A stretch of 52,826 nucleotides of DNA, taken from contig NZ_SPKJ01000021.1 of NCBI RefSeq assembly GCF_009866965.1, positions 1 through 52,826 of the forward strand, given 5' to 3'. Below the pieces are notes generated by a model. It searched no databases, was not told the origin of the DNA, and saw only the letters and a program-made list of their open reading frames with translations. Below, piece by piece: positions 17,055-24,780 of this stretch; within the stretch, counting starts at the first letter, position 1, and every line of letters begins with the position of its first letter. The DNA is from Propylenella binzhouense (GTDB lineage Bacteria > Pseudomonadota > Alphaproteobacteria > Rhizobiales > Afifellaceae). A program made the position numbers and the translations under genes.

Positions 17055-17797
17055 GAATGGCGTTCCAGTTGGTCCCGCGGCCCGGAAAGGCCGTGGAGTT
17101 CGTCGAGGAAGAGCGGCACGAAGCTTCCCGGCCCGCCGGCCTTTGCGCCCGCGCGCGCGCCGGCGGCGCCGAACCCTTCCACCGCCGCTATGGTTGCGGC
17201 GCAGGCATTCAGAGCCGTCGATAGGCAGGCCGCGACCACCGCGCCGAGGGCGCATCCCATCGCGGTCACCTCCGCCATGAGCGGGTGCCCCGTCTCGACG
17301 ACGGATTCCCGATCCGCGCAGCCGATCCGGTCGCGGGCGCCGGAAATCGCGACGACGGCGCCCCGCGCCCTGGCGGCGGCGAGGCATGCCGCGCCGAGCG
17401 CGGCCGCCTCCGGCTCGTTGAGCCGGATCGCGGAGGGACCCGCCGCGACCAGGCGGCGGGCATAATCGGCCCGTGCCGGCGAGCGGTCCGCGAAGACGGG
17501 ATCGAGCACCCAGGGCCGGCCGGCGGCGGACGCCGCCGCGACGGCCTCGCCGATCGCCTCCCGCGCGGCGGGCGTGAGCATGCCGAGGTTCACGAGCAGC
17601 GCGTCCGCGCCGGCGACGAAGGCGGCGACCTCCGCGGGGTCGCCCGACATCGACGGCACCGCGCCGATCGCCAGCAGCACGTTCGCCGTGAAGGCCTGCG
17701 CGACATTGTTCGTGAGGCAGTGCACGCGCGGCCGGCGGGCGCGCACGGCGGCGAAGACCTGCGCTGCGGGTGCGAGCGCGGCCGGCATCAGCAGCAC
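17051..17797 (-). CDS. thiM: Hydroxyethylthiazole kinase ThiM
   Basis: A 248-residue ribokinase-like enzyme that phosphorylates the thiazole alcohol (THZ) for salvage. Family segments are VHCLTNNVAQAFTANVLLAIGAVPSM split at about 25-50, LLVNLGML, WVLDPVF (residues near 95), RLNEPEAAAL and MGCALGAVVAACL near the C-terminus, which takes the place of the usual 'GtGC' loop with Cys retained. It is the first gene after the TPP riboswitch. The start is either GTG 17797 or ATG 17788; neither has a strong Shine-Dalgarno, in keeping with riboswitch control of initiation. Confidence 0.92.
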   Translation of the reverse strand: MLLMPAALAPAAQVFAAVRARRPRVHCLTNNVAQAFTANVLLAIGAVPSMSGDPAEVAAFVAGADALLVNLGMLTPAAREAIGEAVAAASAAGRPWVLDPVFADRSPARADYARRLVAAGPSAIRLNEPEAAALGAACLAAARARGAVVAISGARDRIGCADRESVVETGHPLMAEVTAMGCALGAVVAACLSTALNACAATIAAVEGFGAAGARAGAKAGGPGSFVPLFLDELHGLSGPRDQLERHS

Positions 17798-17837
17798 CGG
17801 CGCGCTATGTCCGCGGACGTCGTCTCTCTGTCATGCA

Positions 17838-17928
17838 AGCGCCCATCCCTCCGCCGGTGTTAGCCGGATCAGGTTCGAGGGGTTGGCGTTTCGCCTCTCA
17901 GCCGCGTTCGCGGCACCCCCTGGCCAGT
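17838..17928 (-). promoter_or_regulatory. TPP riboswitch (THI element)
   Basis: On the minus strand the leader of thiM carries the hallmark TPP aptamer blocks: GGGGTGCC near the 5' side, GGCTGAGA (reverse complement of 17896-17903), then ACCTGATCCGGCTAACACCG and GGAGGGATGGG towards the 3' side. About 40 nt separate the aptamer from the thiM start, enough for a short expression platform; a perfect GTCCGCGGAC palindrome lies there at 17809-17818. It should lower thiM-thiE-thiD-dctP expression when thiamine pyrophosphate is plentiful. Confidence 0.95.
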
Positions 17929-17937
17929 TCTCCTCTG

Positions 17938-17966
17938 CACATAATTCGGGACGCCGCTTCGCGCAA
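17938..17966 (-). promoter_or_regulatory. Candidate promoter for the thi operon
   Basis: TTGCGC (complement of 17961-17966), a 17-nt spacer and TATGTG (complement of 17938-17943), ending about 10 nt before the riboswitch aptamer. Matches are partial, and the position is the main argument. Confidence 0.4.
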
Positions 17967-17980
17967 CAGGCGACCGAGTT

Positions 17981-18577
17981 TCAGGCCGGGCCGGCCGCCT
18001 CGCCTGCCTCGCGTGGGACGGTCCGGTAGAACAACACGCGCCCGCCCGGAAGCAGCTGGTTCAGGAGGTCGAAATCGACGACGTTGCGCGTGAGGACGGT
18101 CAGGCCGAGCTTCGCGGCCTGCAGGTAGAGCACGCAATCGTGGAGCAGGCGCATCCGGTCGTCCTTGGCGTAGCCCTGCGTCCGGGAAAGGATGCCGGCG
18201 TAAAGTGCCGCTCTCGCCGATACGTCGATGTCGGGCGTAAAGAGCCTGTGCGGCGGCATCGCCTCGATCACCTTCTCGACCGCACGTGATACCGATCGGC
18301 TGCGCCGGTCGTCCGGGTCGAGTACGCCAACCACGTGCAGCAGCTCCTGGACCGCGATCGCGCTGTGATGGACGGTCCGGACCGAGAGCAGGACTTCGAG
18401 GACGGCAGGCGCTCTCCCCTGCATCTGGTCGATATAGACGCAGGTGTCGAGCAGGAGACCGTTGCCGGCGCTCGCCTCGGACCCGACAAACGGGAGCTGT
18501 TCGTCGCGCCGGCGTTGCAGCGTCGCCTTCGGATCATGCCTCAGGGCACGCCGGACGTCCCTGAACCGCAGGACCAC
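17981..18577 (-). CDS. PIN-domain protein, probable VapC-type toxin
   Basis: A 198-residue PIN nuclease fold, rather long for VapC (about 130-150). Acidic residues that would bind metal are D44 in LLLDTCVYIDQ, E in the QELLHVVG helix, D near LHDCVLYLQAAKLG and D in TRNVVDFD. The first ~38 residues are basic and precede the domain. It starts with GTG 4 bp after the antitoxin gene stop; an internal start nearer residue 35 is possible. It is predicted to cleave RNA and to be neutralised by the upstream gene product. Confidence 0.8.
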   Translation of the reverse strand: MVLRFRDVRRALRHDPKATLQRRRDEQLPFVGSEASAGNGLLLDTCVYIDQMQGRAPAVLEVLLSVRTVHHSAIAVQELLHVVGVLDPDDRRSRSVSRAVEKVIEAMPPHRLFTPDIDVSARAALYAGILSRTQGYAKDDRMRLLHDCVLYLQAAKLGLTVLTRNVVDFDLLNQLLPGGRVLFYRTVPREAGEAAGPA

Positions 18578-18581
18578 CCCG

Positions 18582-18971
18582 TCAGGCGCCGAGTTCGAGA
18601 TCGGCGCTTACAATGCCCCTGATTTCCTTGAACACGCTTGCGAAAACATCCTCCACCGCCAGGCTCGCAAGGGCGAATTCGACAAGCTCCGTATCCGACC
18701 TGATGCCGGTTCGAGCCTTTGCCGCGTCGATCAGCTGAGGCGAGACGCGACCGGCGATCCTGCCGGCCTTGTTCGACCTCAGTCCGCTCTCCTCCGCGCA
18801 AGCGAGCACGGCCGCTACGCGCTCCTCGCCGAATCCCGACGCCCGCCGTCGGAGCCCGCCCGGCTTGGCCGTCCGCCCGGTTTCGGAGCGCGCCGGCACT
18901 TCTTCTGACCCGACCCGATGTGCCACGGTATCACCCGCATTGTTCAACAAGATGGACAATGCGGACAACAT
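18582..18971 (-). CDS. Probable antitoxin partner of the PIN-domain protein
   Basis: The C-terminal ~60 residues (GRVSPQLIDAAKARTGI, then SDTELVEFALASLAVED) match the pattern of small antitoxins paired with PIN toxins, with a ribbon-helix-helix-like beginning and an acidic toxin-binding tail ending in ADLELGA. The N-terminal part is low-complexity and its start is unclear: ATG 18971, or GTG at 18926 or 18899. The inverted repeat at 18935-18964 would fit an autoregulatory operator better if translation began at 18926 or later. The stop lies 4 bp before the toxin start, as in vapBC-type operons. Confidence 0.65.
   Translation of the reverse strand: MLSALSILLNNAGDTVAHRVGSEEVPARSETGRTAKPGGLRRRASGFGEERVAAVLACAEESGLRSNKAGRIAGRVSPQLIDAAKARTGIRSDTELVEFALASLAVEDVFASVFKEIRGIVSADLELGA
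18935..18964. promoter_or_regulatory. Inverted repeat, candidate toxin-antitoxin operator
   Basis: Perfect 9-bp arms CCGCATTGT (18935-18943) and ACAATGCGG (18956-18964) with a 12-nt spacer, giving a 21-bp centre-to-centre distance. The minus strand has two TTGTCC hexamers here that could be -35 elements. The site lies at the 5' end of the antitoxin gene. Confidence 0.45.
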
Positions 18972-19094
18972 AGCCGCGGGCTCCGGGAGCCGCAAGGAAC
19001 GGCGCGGAGTCCGGCATTGCGGTCGGATCGCCGTTCGCAACGCTTGCCGGCGCGGTCCCGATCCGCTTCACTCCGGCCGATTCCGGAGGCGCGC

Positions 19095-19331
19095 ATGACC
19101 CCCTTCTTCGTCATGATCAAATGCCGGCTCGGCAAGTCCTACGAGGTCGCGACCGAGCTCGCCGATGCGGAGATCGCATCGGAAATCTATTCCACGGCAG
19201 GCGACTACGACCTGCTGGTGAAGTTCTACGCGAGCCCCGGCGAGGACATCGGCCATTTCGTCAACGAGAAGGTGCATTCGATCCCGGGCATCGTCGACAC
19301 CAAGACCATCCTCACCTTCAAGGCGTTCTGA
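19095..19331 (+). CDS. Stand-alone Lrp/AsnC ligand-binding (RAM) domain protein
   Basis: A 78-residue protein consisting only of the alpha/beta RAM domain of Lrp/AsnC regulators (VMIKCRLGKSYEVATEL, GDYDLLVKFYA, VNEKVHSIPGIVDTKT). The DNA-binding helix-turn-helix is missing. GGAGG at 19084-19088 is correctly spaced from the ATG, so the short form is the real product, not a truncation. Such proteins may bind amino acids and form mixed oligomers with full-length Lrp proteins. It is convergent with the EamA transporter gene, with 9 bp between them. Confidence 0.88.
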   Translation: MTPFFVMIKCRLGKSYEVATELADAEIASEIYSTAGDYDLLVKFYASPGEDIGHFVNEKVHSIPGIVDTKTILTFKAF

Positions 19332-19340
19332 GCACGCGGA

Positions 19341-20264
19341 TCAGCCGTGCGGCGGCGTGGCGCGGCGCTGCCGCGCCCGCTTCAGCCCGAGCTGCCGCTC
19401 GCGGAGGATGATGAACACGCCGGAGGCGACCACCACCGGGCCGCCGAAAAGGAGCGACGGCCCGGGCAGTTCGGCGAAGACGAGATAGCCGAGCGCCACG
19501 CCCCAGATCATCGAGGCATATTCGAACGGCGCGATCGTCGAGGCATCCGCGTTGCGATAGGCGGACGTCATCAGGATCTGGCCGACGCCGCCGAAGAGGC
19601 CTGCCGAGACGAGGAGCGCGGCGTCGAAGGCCGAAGGCGCCACCCATCCGAACGGGATCGTCAGCAGGCCGGCCACGCTCGACGTCACGGAGAAGTAGAA
19701 CACGATCGTGCCGGTCCCCTCGCTGTGGGTCATGCTGCGCACGAAGATCCCGGCCATCGCCGAAAGAAAGGCCGCGACGATCCCGAAGGCGGCACCGGCC
19801 AGCGCGGCGCTGCCGAGGCGACCGGACCGCAGCAGCTCGAACTGGGGCCACAGGATGATCATGATCCCGAGAAAGCCGACGAGGACCGCGCTCCAGCGAT
19901 AGAGCCGCACCGGCTCGTGCAGCACCAGCGCGCCGAGCGCGACCAGGAACAGCGGCGCGGCATAGGCGATCGCCATGGCCTCGGGCAGCGGCAGGCGCTG
20001 TACGGCGGCGAATCCGAGGCCCATGGCGGTCACGCCGACCAGCCCGCGGCTGAAATGGACGAGCGGCCTCGGCGTCCGCAGCGCCGCGGGAAACAGCCCC
20101 TGCCACGCGAGCATCGCCACGATCGGGATGAGCCCGAAGAAGGAGCGGAAGAAGACGACCTCGCCCTCGGGCACCCGTCCCTCCGTCGCCTTGATCGCGA
20201 CGAGCATCAGGGTGAAGAGGACGGTCGAGGCGACCTTGAGAAGGATGCCGAAGGCGGGATTCAT
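19341..20264 (-). CDS. EamA-domain (DMT superfamily) transporter
   Basis: A 307-residue inner-membrane protein with about ten hydrophobic helices arranged as two EamA repeats (about 10-140 and 150-290). The first repeat contains EGEVVFFRSFFGLIPI and the second contains APFEYASMIWGVALGYLVF. Members export amino acids, metabolites or drugs; substrate is unknown. The start at 20264 puts the first helix at the N-terminus, and the Arg-rich C-terminal end is cytosolic. It lies 98 bp downstream of the DUF1206 gene on the same strand. Confidence 0.87.
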   Translation of the reverse strand: MNPAFGILLKVASTVLFTLMLVAIKATEGRVPEGEVVFFRSFFGLIPIVAMLAWQGLFPAALRTPRPLVHFSRGLVGVTAMGLGFAAVQRLPLPEAMAIAYAAPLFLVALGALVLHEPVRLYRWSAVLVGFLGIMIILWPQFELLRSGRLGSAALAGAAFGIVAAFLSAMAGIFVRSMTHSEGTGTIVFYFSVTSSVAGLLTIPFGWVAPSAFDAALLVSAGLFGGVGQILMTSAYRNADASTIAPFEYASMIWGVALGYLVFAELPGPSLLFGGPVVVASGVFIILRERQLGLKRARQRRATPPHG

Positions 20265-20362
20265 CGGCGGCTCGTAGCATGCCGCCGGGACCGCAGCCAT
20301 GGACGTAAGCGCGGGCTTGCCGCGGGAGAAGCCGCCTGCACTTCGCCGCCCCGGCGCCCGCT

Positions 20363-21166
20363 TCAGTGCGGATCGATGCGGCGGTAGAGGGCCTCGGCGA
20401 AGCTGTAGGCGGCGAAGGCCGCGAGGCCGAGGCCGATCGCGAGGAGAAGCAGCCAGCCGAGCGTGTAGCCCTGCACCGCCTTCAGCGCGTCCTGCAGCCC
20501 CGGCCGGTCCGCCGGGTCGTAGGCGAAGCCGCCCCTGACCGCGAGGCCCGCCAGGACGAGGAACACGGCCCCGCGCGCGATGAGCCCGGCGCGCGACAGC
20601 GGGCGCAGCCAGGGGGCGGCATCGGGCGGAATGCGCATGTACTTCTCGAACCCCGCCGTCGCGCCCTTCCAGATCAGGGCTGCCGCGGTCCCGGCAAGGA
20701 TCGCGGCGGCGCCCCAGACGAACATCCACCGGAAACCGGCGCCGGGGATCGCCGCGAGCCAGCCGCCGGTCGGATCGCCGCCCCCGCCGTCGCTTCCCCA
20801 TGTCGAAACGAGGCCGAGCGCGAAGAAGGCGAGCGCGAGGTTGAGGAGGCCGCTTCCGAGAAGGCCGGCGCGGATGACGAGGCCCTTCGCGTCCGTGCCG
20901 TGCCGGTCGGGATCGTTGACGGCCTGGATGAGACGCCAGGCGGCATAGCCGGCAAGCCCGATCGCCAGCATCCAGACCAAAGCGGTGCCGAAGGGCGCGC
21001 CGAGAACGGCGGCGAGCGCCCCCTCGGTGCCCTTCGCCTCCGACCGGCCGAACGCCGCGAGGGCGGCGAAGAAGCCGACGATCAGGTAGACGACGCCGCG
21101 GGCGGCATAGCCCGCGCGCGCCAGGATCTCCACGCCGCTCTCGATCGGGCCGTCCTGCGCGTTCAT
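20363..21166 (-). CDS. DUF1206 membrane protein
   Basis: A 267-residue membrane protein built from three copies of the two-helix DUF1206 unit: ARAGYAARGVVYLIVG (about 15-35), VIRAGLLGSGLLNLALAFFAL (about 96-120) and SRAGLIARGAVFLVLAG (about 190-210). Each copy has the family's Gly/Ala-rich helix with a conserved 'R-G'. Function is unknown. The ATG at 21166 begins only 8 nt after the -10 of a perfect EcfG-type promoter, so the message would be leaderless or nearly so. This places the gene in the general stress regulon by inference. Confidence 0.85.
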   Translation of the reverse strand: MNAQDGPIESGVEILARAGYAARGVVYLIVGFFAALAAFGRSEAKGTEGALAAVLGAPFGTALVWMLAIGLAGYAAWRLIQAVNDPDRHGTDAKGLVIRAGLLGSGLLNLALAFFALGLVSTWGSDGGGGDPTGGWLAAIPGAGFRWMFVWGAAAILAGTAAALIWKGATAGFEKYMRIPPDAAPWLRPLSRAGLIARGAVFLVLAGLAVRGGFAYDPADRPGLQDALKAVQGYTLGWLLLLAIGLGLAAFAAYSFAEALYRRIDPH

Positions 21167-21174
21167 CGTTGCTG

Positions 21175-21199
21175 AACGGAAGTGCCCCGGCCAGGTTCC
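21175..21199 (-). promoter_or_regulatory. EcfG-type promoter of the DUF1206 gene
   Basis: Minus-strand GGAAC (complement of 21195-21199), 16-nt spacer, CGTT (complement of 21175-21178). This matches the EcfG consensus exactly. The -10 is only 8 nt from the ATG at 21166. Confidence 0.8.
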
Positions 21200-21206
21200 C
21201 CGCCGC

Positions 21207-23510
21207 TCAGCGCGCGGCGCCCCGGATCGCCTCCCAGACGCGCACCGGCGTCGCCGGCATGTCGATGTGGCGGATGCCGAAACCGCGGTCGAGCGCATCG
21301 ACCACCGCATTCATCACCGCCGGGCAGGAGCCGATCGAGCCCGCCTCGCCGGCCCCCTTGATGCCCAGGGGATTCCATTTCGAGGGAATGTTGCGCGTCT
21401 CGAACCCGATCGACGGCACGTCCCAGGCGCGCGGCATGGCGTAGTCGTTGAACGAGGCGGTCACGAGCTGCCCGTCCGCGTCGTAGACCGTGCGCTCCAG
21501 GAGCGCCTGGCCGATGCCCTGCACCACCCCGCCATGCACCTGGCCGGCGAGGAGAAGCGGGTTCACGACCACGCCGAAATCGTCCACCACCAGATAGGCG
21601 AGCACATGCGTCGCGCCGGTCTCGGGGTCGATCTCGACCTCGCAGAGATGCGTCCCGTTCGGATAGGTCGGCTCCTCGCTCTTGTACTCGCCGGTCGCGA
21701 CGAGCGTCGCCGGGCCGGCCCTGGCGGCGAGTTCGGCGAAGCCGATGCTCCGGTCGGTGCCGGCGATCCGGGCGCTGCCGCCGACGAGCTCGATGTCGGC
21801 GGCCGAGGCTTCCAGCTCGTCCGAAGCGAGCGCCTTGATCTTTTCGGCGAGTGTGCGCGCGGCGATCTCCACCGACGGCACGCCGAGCGGGATCGAGCGC
21901 GAGCCGCCCGTGCCGCCGCCGGTATCGGTGAGGTCGGTGTCGCCCTGAACGACCCGGACGTGATCGTAGTCGAGCCCGAGCGGTTCGGCGAGGAACTGGG
22001 CGTAGGCCGTCTGGTGGCCCTGCCCGTTCGACTGCGTGCCGATGTGGAGCGCGACGCGGCCGTCCGGCTCGAGCACCGCCTTCGCGACCTCCGAGCCCGG
22101 AAAGGCGCAGGCTTCGATATAGGTCGCGAAGCCGATGCCGCGCACCCGCCCGCGCGCTTTGCTCTCCGCGGCGCGCGCCTCGAAGCCGGCGAAATCGGCG
22201 CGTTCGAGCGCGCGTTCCATGTGGCCGTCGAACTCGCCGGTATCGTAGAGACGGCCGGTCTGGGTCCGGTACGGCATCTGCTCCGGCCGGATGAAGTTGC
22301 GCCGGCGGATCTCGGCCGGCGACAGGCCGGCGACCCGCGCGGCATGATCCATCAGCCGCTCCACCAGATAGGCCGCTTCGGGACGGCCCGCGCCGCGATA
22401 GGCGTCGGTCGGCACGGTGTTCGTGAAGACGCAGGTGCAGGCGAGATGGATGGTCCGGATGTCGTAGAGGCCCGTCGCCATGGTCAGCCCGAGCCAGGGG
22501 ATGATCGGACCGTAATGCGAGAGATAGGCGCCCATGTCGGCGACGAGGTTCACCCGCATCGCGAGGATCCGTCCGTCGCCGTCGAGCGCGAAGGCGGCGG
22601 TGGCGACGTTGTCGCGGCCCTGCGCGTCCGCCAGGAAATGCTCGTTGCGGTCGGACACCCATTTCACGGGGCGGCCGAGCGCCTTCGCCGCCTTGGCGGC
22701 GAGCACGTATTCGCGGTAGGGCACCGCCTTCACGCCGAAGCCGCCGCCGACATCGGGCGTGACGACCCGGAGCTTCGCCGGCGGCACCTTCAGCACGCCG
22801 GCAAGCGAGGCCTGCATGCCGTGGACGCCCTGGGTCGGGAGCGTCAGCGTGTAGCGATCGGTGGACGGGTCGAACTCGGCGACCGCCGCCCGCGGCTCCA
22901 TGTAGTTGCAGACGAGCCTGTTGTTCTCGACCGTGAGCTCCGCGACGAGCTTGGCCTGCGCGAAGGCAGCCTCGGTCGCGCCCGCATCCCCGTGCTCGTA
23001 TTCGAAGGCGACATTCGTGCCCCGCTCCGGCCAGACGAGCGGTGCGTCCGGCGCGAGCGCCGCGAGCGAGCCGACGGCCGCCGGCAGCGGATCGTAGTCG
23101 ACGAGGATCGCCTCGGCGGCGGTCCGCGCGGCAAGCGCGTCCTCGGCCACGACGAACGCGATCGCGTCCCCGACATGCCGCACGACATCGCTGCAGAGGA
23201 CGGGGAAGAACGGCTTGCCGCCGGGCGACCCGGCCTTGATCGGACCCGTCGCCTCGCACGGCATCGAGCCGAGATCGGCAACGTCCGCGGCTGTCCAGAC
23301 GAGGTGCACGCCGGCCGCACGCCGGGCGTCCTCGAGACCCGAGAGGCTGATGCGCGCATGCGCGGCGGCCGAGCGCAGCACGTAGGCGTGCAGCGCGCCG
23401 GCAGGCGTGACGTCGGCCGTGAAGCGCCCGCTTCCGCGCAGGAGGGCGGGGTCTTCCAGGCGGCGGACGGGCGCACCCAGTCCAAATTTGAGCGGGGCGA
23501 GTTCGGTCAT
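21207..23510 (-). CDS. Xanthine dehydrogenase-family molybdopterin-binding large subunit
   Basis: A 767-residue molybdenum hydroxylase large subunit (CoxL/XdhB type). It starts with the hammerhead domain PVRRLEDPALLRGSGRFTADV and continues with PTQGVHGMQASLAGVL, DVGGGFGVK, TDAYRGAGRPEAAYLVERLMD, TQSNGQGHQTAYAQFLAEPLG and a C-terminal GEAGSIGSCPAVMNA segment that contains the likely active-site Glu. The loop AYRGAGRP is the general hydroxylase form, not the CO-dehydrogenase form with AYxCSFR, so CO oxidation is unlikely. The FAD (CoxM) and 2Fe-2S (CoxS) subunit genes are not adjacent, which is unusual. Substrate is unknown. Confidence 0.88.
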   Translation of the reverse strand: MTELAPLKFGLGAPVRRLEDPALLRGSGRFTADVTPAGALHAYVLRSAAAHARISLSGLEDARRAAGVHLVWTAADVADLGSMPCEATGPIKAGSPGGKPFFPVLCSDVVRHVGDAIAFVVAEDALAARTAAEAILVDYDPLPAAVGSLAALAPDAPLVWPERGTNVAFEYEHGDAGATEAAFAQAKLVAELTVENNRLVCNYMEPRAAVAEFDPSTDRYTLTLPTQGVHGMQASLAGVLKVPPAKLRVVTPDVGGGFGVKAVPYREYVLAAKAAKALGRPVKWVSDRNEHFLADAQGRDNVATAAFALDGDGRILAMRVNLVADMGAYLSHYGPIIPWLGLTMATGLYDIRTIHLACTCVFTNTVPTDAYRGAGRPEAAYLVERLMDHAARVAGLSPAEIRRRNFIRPEQMPYRTQTGRLYDTGEFDGHMERALERADFAGFEARAAESKARGRVRGIGFATYIEACAFPGSEVAKAVLEPDGRVALHIGTQSNGQGHQTAYAQFLAEPLGLDYDHVRVVQGDTDLTDTGGGTGGSRSIPLGVPSVEIAARTLAEKIKALASDELEASAADIELVGGSARIAGTDRSIGFAELAARAGPATLVATGEYKSEEPTYPNGTHLCEVEIDPETGATHVLAYLVVDDFGVVVNPLLLAGQVHGGVVQGIGQALLERTVYDADGQLVTASFNDYAMPRAWDVPSIGFETRNIPSKWNPLGIKGAGEAGSIGSCPAVMNAVVDALDRGFGIRHIDMPATPVRVWEAIRGAAR

Positions 23511-23591
23511 GATGCTGTCTCGGAACTTCGAAGGAGGGCACGACGAGAATAGCGCGCCGGCGCACCATTGAAAGCGCCTTGCCGCAATGCA

Positions 23592-23616
23592 GGAACGGCC
23601 GCCCTGCGGGCGCGTT
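23592..23616 (+). promoter_or_regulatory. EcfG-type promoter of the topoisomerase IB gene
   Basis: GGAAC (23592-23596), 16-nt spacer, CGTT (23613-23616). The exact EcfG form ends 27 nt before the ATG at 23644. It lies in the divergent region with the molybdenum hydroxylase gene. Confidence 0.82.
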
Positions 23617-23643
23617 GACGGGCCCTGAGGGGGAAACGGTTCC

Positions 23644-24768
23644 ATGCCGATCAATCTGCCGAGACGCGCCGAGGAGCTGGGGCTCCATTACGTGGAAGTC
23701 GGTGAGCTCTGCATCCGGCGCCGCCGGCGCGGCCGCGGCTTCAGCTATGTCGATGCCGACGGGCGGCCGGTCCGCGACCCCGTCGTGCTGGCGCGGATCC
23801 GCGCCCTCGTCCTGCCGCCGGCCTGGACGGAGGTCTGCATCGCGGAGGATCCCTTCGCCCATATCCAGGCGATCGGCCGGGACGCGGAGGGCCGGCATCA
23901 ATATCGCTATCACGAGGAGTGGACGACGCTCAGGAACAGGGTGAAGGCGGAGCGGCTCGTCCGGTTCGGGCGGGCGCTCCCGCGCATCCGCGACAGGCTG
24001 GAGCGGGATCTCAGGCGCCGGACGCCGGACCGCATCTACGCGGCCGCCGTCGCCGGCCGGCTGGTCGACCGCGCGCTGCTTCGCTCCGGCCACAACAAGA
24101 ACGGCATCGAGGATGGCGGCCGCGGCGCGACGACGCTCCTGAAGAGCGACGTGAAGCTCAACGGCACCAAGGTCCACCTCGCCTTCACCGGCAAGTCCGG
24201 CAAGCGCATCGACAAGACCGTCCGGGATCCGATCCTGCTCGATCGGCTGAGACGGCTGAAGGCGATCGGGCGCAAGCGCCTCTTCGCCTTCAAGGACGAG
24301 CACGGCCGGTGCTGCTACCTCTCCGCGCGGGACCTCAATACCTATCTCCGCGAGGCCGGCCATTCGGACGTCACCGCGAAGGACTTCCGCACCTTTGCCG
24401 CCTCGGCCCAGGCGATCGCGGAGCTTGCCCGGGCGGAGCGGCCCGAGAGCGAGCGGGCGCGGCGCCGCATCGTCGCAGCGGTGATGCGCTCCGTGTCGGA
24501 GCGGCTCGCCAACACGCCCGCCGTGGCGCGGGCGAGCTACGTCCACCCGCTCGTGGTGGAGGCCTACGAAGCGGGCGCGATCGGGCCGGAGCTCATGAAG
24601 GGACCGCTTCGCCGCGGGCTGACGCGCGAGGAGACGGCGCTGATGCGCTTCCTGGAATCCCGGCCTTCGGACGAGCGGCGGCCGTCCCGCCGGGCAGGGC
24701 CGAGCGCGCCTGCGCGGCAGGCGGCACGGCCCACCGGCGAGCCCGCGGCGGAGGCCGCTCGGCTCTGA
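23644..24768 (+). CDS. DNA topoisomerase IB
   Basis: A 374-residue poxvirus-like bacterial type IB topoisomerase, which relaxes supercoils through a 3'-phosphotyrosyl intermediate. An N-terminal domain (about 15-90) contains the family segment LPPAWTEVCIAEDP. The catalytic domain has AGRLVDRALLRSG, GATTLLKSDV, FTGKSGKR (K184), AKDFRTFAAS (R249) and ANTPAVARASYVHP with the probable nucleophile Y299. The C-terminal ~45 residues are Pro/Arg/Ala-rich and probably disordered. The start has a GGGGGAAA element upstream. An EcfG-type promoter directly precedes it, so expression in general stress is predicted. Confidence 0.93.
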   Translation: MPINLPRRAEELGLHYVEVGELCIRRRRRGRGFSYVDADGRPVRDPVVLARIRALVLPPAWTEVCIAEDPFAHIQAIGRDAEGRHQYRYHEEWTTLRNRVKAERLVRFGRALPRIRDRLERDLRRRTPDRIYAAAVAGRLVDRALLRSGHNKNGIEDGGRGATTLLKSDVKLNGTKVHLAFTGKSGKRIDKTVRDPILLDRLRRLKAIGRKRLFAFKDEHGRCCYLSARDLNTYLREAGHSDVTAKDFRTFAASAQAIAELARAERPESERARRRIVAAVMRSVSERLANTPAVARASYVHPLVVEAYEAGAIGPELMKGPLRRGLTREETALMRFLESRPSDERRPSRRAGPSAPARQAARPTGEPAAEAARL

Positions 24769-24780
24769 TCCGGACGGCGC

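Noticed and set aside
18997-19040. GGAAC upstream of the RAM-domain gene as a possible EcfG promoter
   Set aside because: The only CGTT lies far beyond 17 nt, so the spacing is wrong.
21207-23510. Carbon-monoxide dehydrogenase large subunit
   Set aside because: The active-site loop is AYRGAGRP, not the AYxCSFR loop of CO dehydrogenase, and the other cox genes are absent.
21163-24546. An 1127-codon open frame on the minus strand spanning the molybdenum hydroxylase and topoisomerase genes
   Set aside because: It is in a different frame from the real hydroxylase, is Arg-rich without domain motifs, and runs antisense across topoisomerase IB.
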